A DNA stretch of 64,000 bases, taken from assembly GCA_900553465.1 (NCBI GenBank), contig USDT01000006.1:1-64000 (forward strand). Reading direction: 5' to 3'. Origin of the DNA: an uncultured Prevotella sp. GTDB lineage: Bacteria; Bacteroidota; Bacteroidia; Bacteroidales; Bacteroidaceae. A program made the translations under genes and the position numbers. Below the pieces are notes generated by a model. It had not been told where the DNA came from. It saw only the letters and a program-made list of their open reading frames with translations, and searched no databases. The first letter of the stretch is position 1, and every line of letters starts with the position of its first letter. Positions 9,671 through 18,133 of the stretch are shown here, one piece after another.

Positions 9671-9860
9671 TGTTGTTTTGTTTGTTTAAATTGTTTACTT
9701 TCCTTTTAGTTTTCTCGAACCAGCCCATGGGTAATCCGTTATACTTGTGTCGAAGTCTCACAGGCTTGGATACTAAACTTATGCTGCCATGACGTCAGAT
9801 ATCACGCTGCCACGCATTGCCGTACAACCGGCAGGACAGCACATCCGACATCGGATGACA

Positions 9861-10247
9861 TTAACGCTTGCTGAACTGGAAGCGACGACGAGCCTTCGGA
9901 CGTCCCGGCTTTTTACGCTCAACAGCACGAGAATCGCGTGTGAGGAAGCCTTTGTCTTTGAGAGCTTTCTTGTCTTCTGCGTTGATCTTAACCAGTGCAC
10001 GTGCGATTGCAAGACGAAGAGCCTGGCTCTGTCCGGTATAACCGCCACCGTCAAGATTTACCTTAATATCATATTTGCCTTCCACACCCAGGAGCTGCAG
10101 AGGCTGCTTCACAACATACTGCAGAATAGCTGACGGAAAGTATTTCTCCAGTTCTACCTTATTTATAGTGATCTTGCCGGTACCCTCAGTGAGATAAACA
10201 CGGGCTACAGAAGTCTTGCGGCGACCAATTGCATTTATCATTTCCAT
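9861..10247 (-). CDS. rpsI: 30S ribosomal protein S9
   Basis: 128 aa with the S9 start AIGRRKTSVARVYL and the invariant basic C-terminus ending RRRFQFSKR, whose last arginine reaches the ribosomal P site. It starts 8 nt after rplM, the conserved L13-S9 pair. Two starts are possible (ATG at 10247 or 10241); the first is kept because Bacteroidetes S9 commonly begins ME-INAIGRRK. Confidence 0.97.
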   Translation of the reverse strand: MEMINAIGRRKTSVARVYLTEGTGKITINKVELEKYFPSAILQYVVKQPLQLLGVEGKYDIKVNLDGGGYTGQSQALRLAIARALVKINAEDKKALKDKGFLTRDSRAVERKKPGRPKARRRFQFSKR

Positions 10248-10255
10248 CTTACTGT

Positions 10256-10717
10256 TTATTTATACTGGTTAATATCAATTGCCTTCGGTTTCTGAGCATC
10301 CTTGTCATGCTCTGCGCCTTCAAATACATAAAGATTATTCAACAGCTTGCGGCCGAGCGGACCTTTCGGGAGCATGCCCTTAACAGCGTGACGAATGATC
10401 TTGTCTACACCATTAGGACGCTTGCGCAGGTCTTCCGGTGTATTGAAACGCTGTCCGCCTGGATAACCAGTATAACGGGTGTAAACCTTGTCGGTTTCCT
10501 TCTTTCCGGTGAATACCACCTTAGAAGCGTTGATGATGATTACGTTGTCTCCACAATCTACATGAGGAGTGAAGTTTGGTTTGTACTTTCCGCGGATAAG
10601 TTTTGCTACTTTAGAGCAGAGGCGACCTACCACCTGATCTGTTGCGTCAACAACAACCCACTCTTTCTTCGCAGTTTCCTTGTTTGCGGAAACAGTCTTG
10701 TAACTTAAAGTGTTCAT
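10256..10717 (-). CDS. rplM: 50S ribosomal protein L13
   Basis: 153 aa. The L13 features seen are WVVVDATDQVVGRLCSKVAK near residue 25, the segment GDNVIIINASKV and the motif HAVKGMLPKGPLGR. It is the first gene of the rplM-rpsI-rpsB-tsf transcription unit, behind a consensus promoter and a structured 130-nt leader. L13 is an early assembly protein of the large subunit. Confidence 0.97.
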   Translation of the reverse strand: MNTLSYKTVSANKETAKKEWVVVDATDQVVGRLCSKVAKLIRGKYKPNFTPHVDCGDNVIIINASKVVFTGKKETDKVYTRYTGYPGGQRFNTPEDLRKRPNGVDKIIRHAVKGMLPKGPLGRKLLNNLYVFEGAEHDKDAQKPKAIDINQYK

Positions 10718-10850
10718 TGTTTAATTTAAATATTACTACTAAAAAACATTATACCTTTGCGCGAGCGATTCACTAACCGCGTGGTCCGGCCAAAGACCAA
10801 CACTATTAACACTCTCACGCTGGGGACTCTAAGTGTATCCCCGAAATAAT
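10718..10850 (-). promoter_or_regulatory. rplM 5' leader, possible autoregulatory structure
   Basis: About 130 nt between the predicted start (near 10850) and the rplM ATG. On the minus strand it contains GGGGATACACTTAGAGTCCCC (a stem-loop with a 4-bp GC stem), then TGGTC-N8-GACCA, then a CGCG/CGCG pairing. A structured leader before L13 is consistent with ribosomal-protein autoregulation, but I cannot match it to a named family. Confidence 0.4.
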
Positions 10851-10856
10851 CGGACT

Positions 10857-10889
10857 GCAAAATTACATATTTTATTCAGCGGAAGCAAA
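10857..10889 (-). promoter_or_regulatory. promoter of the rplM operon
   Basis: On the minus strand TTTG (10889-10886), a 20-bp spacer, then TAATTTTGC (10865-10857): an exact Bacteroidetes housekeeping promoter. Confidence 0.8.
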
Positions 10890-11393
10890 CAGGAAAGCGA
10901 CAGTAAATATATTATTAATAAACTTTAACTATTTTAGATATTATTAGCAATGTTATCAACACACCATCACAACTTTATGACTCGTCCGTTGATACCGGAT
11001 ACGGAGCACAGTGCATACTGCAAACCAGACATAACGCACAATATCCCAAACACATAAATCCGGAACCAAAAAGAGAGATTCCGGCCATAAGAAGACAACA
11101 GAACCGCCACGACAGAACCACAGGAACAACGACGGCCTCACGCCACGGCTTTATAAAAAACAGACGACGATAAAGGAAGCATACGCGCAGCAACATTACG
11201 TCACAGATACTTCCACCCGGGCTGCGCCCGTTTCTCCAAATTTCCGTTAACTTATATTCACATTCAGCGATCCGAATTTAACATTCTGTTTTCTCTGTTC
11301 CAGCTTTCCGCAGCACCGTTTCCGGCTTCCGTAAAGCTTTTTCCCAACACATCGTATCACCATTGCCGGATGACTCTGTTGCAAAACAGCCTG
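10890..11393. other. intergenic between rplM promoter and repeat copy 2
   Basis: AT-rich start, then mixed composition. No coding frame has recognisable features. Weak resemblance to the left arm of the composite element is possible (TTATATTCACATTCA near 11251), but it is too degenerate to call. Confidence 0.4.
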
Positions 11394-11643
11394 TTTTATG
11401 CCGCGAAACCCACCATTTCAGCGTGCGATATGAACTATTTCACCATGCGATATGGGCATTATCAGGAGGCAAAACGGGCCGTTTCGCGAAGCGCATAAAA
11501 ACAGACCGCAATACAGCTATGCGTAAACGACTGTTTTACAACGTATTACCGATTTTGTCAAAATTCACGTTTTTCGGTCCAAACAACCCGTCGGTGCGCT
11601 CCGACGCGTTTTTTCCGCATTTTTCACGACGAATATTTAACAC
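11394..11643 (+). repeat. composite intergenic element, copy 2 (array and right end)
   Basis: Five 15-bp dyads start at 11394, 11416, 11438, 11460 and 11482, at exact 22-bp intervals (for example TTTCACCATGCGATA at 11438). A TTTTGTCAAAATT block is present at 11553, earlier than in other copies. A degenerate ARG-like site, CGAATATTTAACAC, starts at 11630, +236 from array start as in the complete copies. The left arm is not recognisable. It lies upstream of the rplM promoter and downstream of the 3' end of hipT. Confidence 0.65.
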
Positions 11644-11775
11644 TCGCGACCGGATTTTCTGTTTTTTTATACATCCGCCATTCCACCGCCCGCAAAGTCA
11701 TGCGGACAACATGGCTGACGGTACACCGTGGCATGACACATACGGCGCGGCCCGCCCACAACGCACCGCTCCCTC

Positions 11776-12732
11776 TCATTTCAGCATGACTATGCGCCGC
11801 AGTATAAGGTTCTTGTATTGCTTCTTCATGTCGTCGGGTATAAACGAACGGTCTATTATCTCAAACCATTTTGTAATGGCGCGGCTGAATCTCTTTGCCA
11901 TGTTGTCTATCACTTTCTCGTCGATGCCCGACGCCGTTATCGACTTTATGAAATCAGAGCGGCGCAGCTTGCGCTTCTTACCGTTGAGCGTGAGGGCCAG
12001 TTCCTCGGGGTCGTCGAGCATGATGAGCGCCGTAGCCACCATGTCGTAGGCAGGAGTGAGCGTATAGCCCGTGCCCATGTTGTTGTATAGCGAGAAGTTC
12101 TTGAGGTGCATGTCGGCGTTTCCGGTTATCCACGAGAACACCACCACCTCCCAGAAGTTCACGAGGTCGAGCTTCGGAGCCGACGAATACTTCTTTATCG
12201 CCTTGGCTATCTGCTCGTACGAACCTTTATATTTATATTCCGTCAGACGTTCCGTGAGCTGGCACATGTCCTCCATCGGTACCTTCGCGCCCGTCTCCGT
12301 GCGGTCGACACGCCTCGTGATGTAGCACAGTTCGCCGTCGCTGAAGCGTATCAGACTGTGTGGCACCACGTTTATCTTCACCGCCTCGGCCAGGTGCATG
12401 GTGAGGTCCTCCAGCTCGGGCAGCGCCCTGTACGTTCCCGTCTGCGGCTTGAGGATGAACCGTCCCCACAGCCCCACAATGGTGAAACGGTCGGGCTGGT
12501 TGCGCCCACCCTTGTCTATGTCGAGCGAGAGCTTGGCCTGCACACCCGTCAGAGTGCTCTGACTGCGCACCACCTGCCGCGCCAGGTCGCCCAACTGCGA
12601 GCGGACGTAAGGCAGCGACGGTGCCTCGCGCGTACCGAAAAACTTGCGTGCGCACGCCGGATGATAGTCAGTCTGCCCGTCCTTCAGCGGTTTGTAGCAA
12701 TGCAGGCATATTCTTTTAGAGTCGCAGTCCAT
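11776..12732 (-). CDS. hipT: HipT-like HipA-fold Ser/Thr kinase toxin
   Basis: 318 aa, the HipA kinase core without the usual N-terminal subdomain, which is encoded separately as HipS. Visible features: a CxxC...HxxC putative zinc site (C9, C12, H24, C27) at the N-terminus; the Gly-rich loop T60-L-T62-G-V-Q, where HipT proteins carry the regulatory autophosphorylation motif S-I-S; ATP-binding Lys K95 in FILKP; catalytic D207 in GNADMHLKNFSL; and metal-binding D230 in AYDMVAT. E. coli HipT phosphorylates TrpS, but the target here is unknown. It is third in the hipB-hipS-hipT operon, 66 nt after hipS. It could equally be named a HipA C-terminal domain protein. Confidence 0.85.
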   Translation of the reverse strand: MDCDSKRICLHCYKPLKDGQTDYHPACARKFFGTREAPSLPYVRSQLGDLARQVVRSQSTLTGVQAKLSLDIDKGGRNQPDRFTIVGLWGRFILKPQTGTYRALPELEDLTMHLAEAVKINVVPHSLIRFSDGELCYITRRVDRTETGAKVPMEDMCQLTERLTEYKYKGSYEQIAKAIKKYSSAPKLDLVNFWEVVVFSWITGNADMHLKNFSLYNNMGTGYTLTPAYDMVATALIMLDDPEELALTLNGKKRKLRRSDFIKSITASGIDEKVIDNMAKRFSRAITKWFEIIDRSFIPDDMKKQYKNLILRRIVMLK

Positions 12733-12798
12733 GATTGTTGCTTTTTATAAAATACGTTTCCGGTCCGTCGCATGGTCAGAAGCGATGCGCCGACGGAG

Positions 12799-13125
12799 TC
12801 ACTCCTCATCCTTTTCAGGTATCACACTCACTGCTCCTATGCAGTCCTTGCAGCACACCATGAGCAGCGACATGCGGTCGCGCTGGTTTATCTTCCAGCT
12901 CCTCTCGGCTATCCCGAGCAGCCAGCCCTCGGGTATCAGTCCGTCGAAGAAGGGAAACAGCACCGTGTCGTGATACGGTTCGTCGGTCAGCGGAAGCGTA
13001 AGGCTCACGGCCTCAGCATCGTCCGAAGCAAGAAACTCACGGTCGTAACAGAACGTGAAACCGTTTTCATCCTCCGTCAACCGCCCTGCAAGGCGGTCGT
13101 AAAGATATACAAGCGCTGTCTTCAT
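12799..13125 (-). CDS. hipS: HipS-like protein (HipA N-terminal subdomain)
   Basis: 108 aa from the ATG at 13125; an upstream TTG would add two residues. It corresponds to the N-terminal subdomain 1 of HipA (Couple_hipA), with the typical LVYLYDRLAGRLTEDENGFTF opening and FFDGLIPEGWLL and RMSLLMVC motifs. In the E. coli HipBST system this piece is a separate protein that neutralises HipT. It lies 36 nt after hipB and 66 nt before hipT, so the three form one operon. Confidence 0.85.
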   Translation of the reverse strand: MKTALVYLYDRLAGRLTEDENGFTFCYDREFLASDDAEAVSLTLPLTDEPYHDTVLFPFFDGLIPEGWLLGIAERSWKINQRDRMSLLMVCCKDCIGAVSVIPEKDEE

Positions 13126-13161
13126 ACTCAATGATGTGTCTTAATATTCATGTTCCGGCAG

Positions 13162-13389
13162 TCATTCCCCGCGCGTCCTGCCCTCGCCTCCTATCTCCAC
13201 GGCACCCACCTGCCGGCCGAAAAGGCTCAGCACCTGGTTTATCTTGTCCATGCGCAAGGTCTGTTTGCCCTGTTCCAACTCACGTACGAAGCGTAGTCCC
13301 ACGCCCGACTTGTCGGCCAGGTCCACCTGCGTGAGGTTGAACTTCTTTCTCATCTCTTTCACAAAAGCGGCTATTTCCCTGTCTTCCAT
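13162..13389 (-). CDS. hipB: HipB-like XRE-family antitoxin/repressor
   Basis: 75 aa from the ATG at 13389. A TTG-initiated form from 13410 is unlikely because those seven codons are the operator palindrome itself. It is an XRE helix-turn-helix: RKKFNLTQVDLADKSGVGLRFVRELEQGKQTL, shown here as RKKFNLTQVDLADKSGVG and LRFVRELEQGKQTL, about residues 13-45. It is predicted to bind the three TATACCC/GGGTATA operators upstream and repress the operon alone or with HipS/HipT. This is shorter than many HipB proteins, with a short C-terminus (EIGGEGRTRGE). Confidence 0.85.
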   Translation of the reverse strand: MEDREIAAFVKEMRKKFNLTQVDLADKSGVGLRFVRELEQGKQTLRMDKINQVLSLFGRQVGAVEIGGEGRTRGE

Positions 13390-13391
13390 TT

Positions 13392-13492
13392 TATACCCGT
13401 TTGGGTACAAATATACAAATTATACACATTCATTATACCTTTTAGGGTATAATTTTATTAATATTTTTAATTATTATACCCTATCGGGTGTA
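13392..13492 (-). promoter_or_regulatory. hip operon promoter with three phased operators
   Basis: Three 18-bp palindromes of the form TATACC(C)-N-(G)GGTATA lie at 13392-13409, 13434-13451 and 13475-13492. Their starts are 42 and 41 bp apart, about four helical turns. The first overlaps a minus-strand -7 element TATATTTG (13415-13408) 12-20 bp ahead of the hipB start, so occupancy should block transcription. Confidence 0.8.
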
Positions 13493-13687
13493 TTATTTAT
13501 AAACAAACCTTATTGCGGAAGCCGCTTTTCCTCATAGCCGACACATAAAAGTCATGACATCACCATGCCTTCAGGACATAATCACCGGTATTATGAAATA
13601 ATAATATAAAGAATACGATTATGTGGCCGAAAAGACTTAAATTTGCATCAACCACTATACAATCATTACTACTTTTCCGTAAAACTC

Positions 13688-15631
13688 ATGAACAAAAACA
13701 TCACCATTATCAACAGAGCCGTGCTCGCTCTCGTTCTGTCGGGGCTGTTGCAGACGCCCGCAACAATGGTCTCCGCAGCCGAAACATGCGCAGCCAGTCA
13801 GACAACTGTCAGCAATAACGTGGAACCTTCGGACATCTTCGCCGACAAACTCATGACCCGTCTGAAAAAGAAAGTCACCCGTTCGCAGATAGACCGACTG
13901 CAGAACGCAGCGCTGCGCAACCTTGCCCAAAGCATTCTGGCAGGAACATACGACACCGGCTACCGCGTTGCCGAATACGAATGTTATCTGTCCTACGAAA
14001 CCCTCGCACGCCAATGGAATGCCCCCGGCAAGCACTACGACCAAATTGCAGGCGTCACCGGAATAAACATCCCCGCCATGTCGAGCCAGACAATCGTCGT
14101 AGACGGACTTCCGAAGGACATGAAAGTGGAGCTCAAGACAGTGGCATGGTATGTCGGGAAAGTAGGACAGAACTTCGACGGAGGCTTTCCTGAAATAAAA
14201 ACATACGAACTGAAGAACGGCATCAACACCATCGACTATGACGGCGAATGGAATGCTCTGGCATACATCTGCTATTACGCCGACGAGAAACCGGAGAAAC
14301 GCCCGGCCCTGAAAGTGCATTTCGTCAACGGACAGGTGAACGGTTATCTCTCACCGGACAAGACAAACGAGGAGATGATGGCCCTCTGCAACAAGGCACC
14401 TAACAGATGTATGGACGTGCTCAGCCATAAAGTGCACTCCATTTGGACGTCAAAGGGACTTGCCCAACACTGCAAGTCGCGCGACGGAAAACCCGGTTTC
14501 CGCCAGTACATGAACGTGGTCGACTCGCTCGTAGCGTGGGAACACCGCCAGTTGGGAATAGAGAAGTACGGCCGGATACCCAAGAACCGCACCATGGCTT
14601 ACGTCAACTACACTTATTATATGTATCAGGACGGACTGGGCGTATCCTTCCATGCTGACCAGGAACCGCGCGTCCTGGACTGCCGCAACATCGTGGAAAC
14701 CGACGACGATGCCATCTGGGGCCTCAGCCACGAGTGGGGACACCTGCACCAGATGACTCCTTACTTCAACTGGGCAGGCATGGGCGAGGTGTCCAACAAC
14801 CTACAGGCATACTACAACATAATGAAGATGGGCTACCGCACTTCCGACAAACTCAAGCTGTGGGCGCCTCTACGGGCGCAGTATCTCGAGGACAAAGGCT
14901 TCAGCTCCGGCACTGTTGTTAGCCGGCAGCGCAAGGATGCCTACGCCGACCGCGACAAATTCGCATACAACGCCAAGCTCCATGCCGCATGCCAGGCCAT
15001 GAGCGACTCGCTCATAGCACCCGGCTCGAGCAATCCTCTGCGCGCCCTGGCCTACTCGGAGGTTCACGACGGCGCACTCTGTCCGCTCATCATGATGTTC
15101 AATTACTTCACGGAGAACGGCGTGCCCGACTTTGCTCCCGACTGGTATGAGGCCCTACGGCAGAACGACGACAGGAAAGGCTCGCAAATAGAGAAGAAAG
15201 GCAAGGCCGACAAATACGAGCTCATAGCCAGCGCACAGAACAACAACGCCAGCGGAAAGCTGGCCGAACTGCGCCGCCGTTTCCCAGAATCGTGCTGGGT
15301 GAAGGACAACTACATAACCGAAGATCACTGCGACCCGTGGGAGAACTCCGTACCGTTCATCATGAACTTCATACGCAAGACAAGCCGTGTGGCAGGCTAC
15401 AACCTCATGCCTTACTTCGAAAGATGGGGCTATCTGCGGCAGATAGCGCTCCGGATAGATGATTACGGAACGAAATATTACATCATGACGCCCGACATGT
15501 ACAACGAGTTCAAGGCCGACATGGACGCGCTCGTCGCATCCGGCGAACTCAAACAGATGCCCGAAGGCATGGTGGAGAAGATATCAAACAGTCCTGACTG
15601 GTTCCAGCCGCAGCCCTATTTCCCCAACTGA
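13688..15631 (+). CDS. secreted M60-like (enhancin-type) metallopeptidase
   Basis: 647 aa from the ATG at 13688, which directly precedes a signal peptide (about residues 1-30); in-frame codons upstream lack such a signal. The gluzincin motif H348-E349-W-G-H352 is followed by E367 in GMGEVSNN, giving the HExxH-x14-E pattern of M60-like peptidases. Family members include secreted or surface mucin/glycoprotein proteases of Bacteroidetes such as BT4244. The GH20 hexosaminidase follows 97 nt downstream in the same direction, which supports a host-glycoprotein or mucin role. A TAAATTTGC -7 element is at about 13636-13645. Confidence 0.85.
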   Translation: MNKNITIINRAVLALVLSGLLQTPATMVSAAETCAASQTTVSNNVEPSDIFADKLMTRLKKKVTRSQIDRLQNAALRNLAQSILAGTYDTGYRVAEYECYLSYETLARQWNAPGKHYDQIAGVTGINIPAMSSQTIVVDGLPKDMKVELKTVAWYVGKVGQNFDGGFPEIKTYELKNGINTIDYDGEWNALAYICYYADEKPEKRPALKVHFVNGQVNGYLSPDKTNEEMMALCNKAPNRCMDVLSHKVHSIWTSKGLAQHCKSRDGKPGFRQYMNVVDSLVAWEHRQLGIEKYGRIPKNRTMAYVNYTYYMYQDGLGVSFHADQEPRVLDCRNIVETDDDAIWGLSHEWGHLHQMTPYFNWAGMGEVSNNLQAYYNIMKMGYRTSDKLKLWAPLRAQYLEDKGFSSGTVVSRQRKDAYADRDKFAYNAKLHAACQAMSDSLIAPGSSNPLRALAYSEVHDGALCPLIMMFNYFTENGVPDFAPDWYEALRQNDDRKGSQIEKKGKADKYELIASAQNNNASGKLAELRRRFPESCWVKDNYITEDHCDPWENSVPFIMNFIRKTSRVAGYNLMPYFERWGYLRQIALRIDDYGTKYYIMTPDMYNEFKADMDALVASGELKQMPEGMVEKISNSPDWFQPQPYFPN

Positions 15632-15728
15632 ACGACACGCCGGACAATCCCGACACAATACCGGCAGTCCGTACAAACACGTATGCGGACTGCCTCAAAC
15701 CACTTATAAATCCTAAACATCAACCTAT

Positions 15729-17756
15729 ATGAGAACATTCAGAAACGCCGGCAAGTACCTGTTCTGTATTCTGCTTGCCATGTGGACGGCGGCATCAAGC
15801 GCAGAGCCTAACCGCAAACCATTCGTCATACCCGAGCTAAAGTCGTGGACCGGAGCCGAAGGCATGTTCACACCTTCGGGCCGCATAGCCGTGAAGGGCG
15901 ACAAAGAGATGACACGCATAGCCGACGCCTTCGCTCAGGACTACCATGCCCTCACCGGCAAAACCCTCAAAGTGGTAAAAGGAAGCGGCAAGGCCGGCGA
16001 CTTTGTTTTAGTAAAAAAGAACGACAAGACGCTGGGTGAGGAAGGCTACAGAATGGACATCGGCGAGAAGGCCGTCATCACCGCGGCCACAGCCAAAGGC
16101 GTATACTGGGGCACACGCACCCTGCTGCAACTCTCGGAACAGCATGCGTCGCAGGCCATACCCAAAGGCCGGGCTGTCGATGTGCCCGAATACAGTCTGC
16201 GCGGATTCATGATCGACTGCGGCCGTAAGTACATACCCATCAGTTACATACGCAATCTGGTGAAGATAATGTCCTATTACAAGATGAACACCCTGCAGCT
16301 ACATCTCAACGACAACAGCTTCCTGCAGTTCTATTCCGACTGGTCCAAGGTGCAGGCGGCCTTCAGATTGCAGTCCGACACATATCCCGGACTCACAGCA
16401 AAAGACGGTTCGTACACCAAGCAGGAGTTCATCGACATGCAGATACTTGCCGAACACAACTACGTAGAAGTGATTCCCGAGATAGACGTACCCGCCCACT
16501 CGCTCGCCTTCACCCACTACAAGCCCGAGATAGGATCGAAGGAATACGGCATGGACCACCTCGACCTCTTCAATCCGGAGACATACAAATTCCTTGACGG
16601 ACTGTTCGCCGAATATCTCGGCGGAAGCAATCCCGTGTTCCGAGGCAAGCGTGTGCACATAGGCACAGACGAATATTCCAACGCCAAAAAGGAGGTAGTG
16701 GAGAAGTTCCGCGAGTTCACCGACCGCTACATACGCCTTGTTGAAGGCTACGGCAAGCAGGCCGTGTGCTGGGGAGCACTGACTCATGCAGCCGGAGATA
16801 CGCCCGTCAAGTCGGACAACGTAATCATGAGCTGCTGGTACAACGGCTATGCCGATCCGGTGGAAATGAAGAAACAGGGCTACAAACTCATAAGCATTCC
16901 CGACGGACTGGTATATATCGTGCCTGCCGCAGGCTATTATTACGATTATCTCAACTGCCAGTATCTCTACGAAAACTGGACTCCGGCAACCATCGGCAAC
17001 CGCACATTCGACGAACAGGACCCGGCCATCCTCGGCGGTATGTTCGCCGTATGGAACGACCACTCCGGCAACGGCATATCCGTGAAAGACATTCATCACC
17101 GCGCCTACCCAGCCATACAGACGCTTGCCGTCAAATGTTGGAGCGGCCGCAACACCACTGTGCCATACGAAGAATTCAACACCCGGCGCCTGCTTCTCAG
17201 CGAAGCGCCCGGCGTGAACGAACTGGACACCTACGGACCAGACAAGAAAGAGGTGCTGGCATGTGCCGAGGTGAGCCCCGGAATGGACATGCCATGCAAG
17301 GAGATAGGCTACAACTACAGCGTCAGCTTCACCATTGATGCGAAAAACGAGGCCAAGGGCACCGAACTGTTCCGCTCGTCCAACGCCGTGTTCTACCTCT
17401 CCGACCCGCGCAACGGACAACTCGGTTTCGCACGCGACGGCTATCTCAACACCTTCAACTATCGTCTGCCGGAAGGCAGGAAAGTCACAATCACCATACA
17501 GGGCGACAACCGTAAGACCGAGCTTTTTGTAGATGGAAAGAAGATACAAAGCCTCGAGCCCCTCACACTCTATGCCGTGCACGAAAGCGACAAGGTGGAT
17601 TTCTTCTACGGAGTGGAACATCCGCAGAAGCCGGAACTGTATAACCCCAGAGCAAGAATGAACTACCAGCGCACACTCGTCTTCCCGTTAGAGAAAGCCG
17701 GAGACTTCAAGAGCACCGTCACCGACCTGAAAGTGTACAACTACTTCAAACTGTAA
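15729..17756 (+). CDS. GH20 beta-N-acetylhexosaminidase
   Basis: 675 aa with a signal peptide (about residues 1-25). Domains in order: GH20b-like N-domain (about 35-150), GH20 TIM barrel beginning RGFMIDCGRKYIPI (about 155-480), and a C-terminal concanavalin-like/LamG-type domain (about 510-675). The catalytic Asp-Glu pair is D314-E315 in HIGTDEYSN. Retaining GH20 enzymes cleave terminal GlcNAc or GalNAc by substrate-assisted catalysis; some are lacto-N-biosidases. Its position after the M60-like peptidase suggests joint attack on mucin-type glycoproteins in the periplasm or at the surface. A strong terminator follows. Confidence 0.9.
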   Translation: MRTFRNAGKYLFCILLAMWTAASSAEPNRKPFVIPELKSWTGAEGMFTPSGRIAVKGDKEMTRIADAFAQDYHALTGKTLKVVKGSGKAGDFVLVKKNDKTLGEEGYRMDIGEKAVITAATAKGVYWGTRTLLQLSEQHASQAIPKGRAVDVPEYSLRGFMIDCGRKYIPISYIRNLVKIMSYYKMNTLQLHLNDNSFLQFYSDWSKVQAAFRLQSDTYPGLTAKDGSYTKQEFIDMQILAEHNYVEVIPEIDVPAHSLAFTHYKPEIGSKEYGMDHLDLFNPETYKFLDGLFAEYLGGSNPVFRGKRVHIGTDEYSNAKKEVVEKFREFTDRYIRLVEGYGKQAVCWGALTHAAGDTPVKSDNVIMSCWYNGYADPVEMKKQGYKLISIPDGLVYIVPAAGYYYDYLNCQYLYENWTPATIGNRTFDEQDPAILGGMFAVWNDHSGNGISVKDIHHRAYPAIQTLAVKCWSGRNTTVPYEEFNTRRLLLSEAPGVNELDTYGPDKKEVLACAEVSPGMDMPCKEIGYNYSVSFTIDAKNEAKGTELFRSSNAVFYLSDPRNGQLGFARDGYLNTFNYRLPEGRKVTITIQGDNRKTELFVDGKKIQSLEPLTLYAVHESDKVDFFYGVEHPQKPELYNPRARMNYQRTLVFPLEKAGDFKSTVTDLKVYNYFKL

Positions 17757-17811
17757 GCCGGCAATAAAGAAACAGTAAGAAGACCATCTAAGACAAACCC
17801 ATAAAAACCAA

Positions 17812-17857
17812 AAGGCCTGCCGGAAGATATTTATTGTATTTCCGGCAGGCCCTTTTT
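17812..17857 (+). terminator. intrinsic terminator after the GH20 gene
   Basis: GGCCTGCCGGAAA and TTTCCGGCAGGCC form a stem of about 12 bp, followed by CTTTTTATA. Confidence 0.85.
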
Positions 17858-17863
17858 ATATAA

Positions 17864-18031
17864 AGAATTACACGAGAGCGCCTTCATACTGTTGAAGACA
17901 AAGAATTTTACAATAAAGGAACATGTGAATCATGGATTCCTCTATTCTCAAACGCAGCGGTTCTTGACGAAGACTACAGACTGAAGAATGAGCCAAGACT
18001 GCTGTATCTGAATAAAAAACAACAGTCATGA
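17864..18031 (+). pseudogene. possible coding remnant of 55 codons, no start
   Basis: An open stretch with no ATG, between an in-frame TAA (17861) and TGA (18029). Its translation (including WIPLFSNAAVLDEDYR and KNEPRLLYLNKKQQ) looks protein-like in composition rather than random AT-rich spacer. It begins just after the GH20 terminator and lacks a start or promoter, so if real it is a decayed 3' end. I cannot name a family. Confidence 0.2.
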
Positions 18032-18133
18032 TATGCCTGCCGCATCATACGCACACACATATTCCATCGCTCGGCTCCATCCTTTCCGCCTTTATCAACG
18101 CACGCCCCACAATGCCCGTTCCGCCGCCATAAA

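Noticed and set aside
13390-13410. TTG start giving a seven-residue longer HipB
   Set aside because: Those codons coincide with the operator palindrome and the -7 element; the ATG at 13389 is better.
16299-17621. Minus-strand frame of 440 codons
   Set aside because: Antisense of the GH20 gene, whose catalytic residues are intact on the plus strand.
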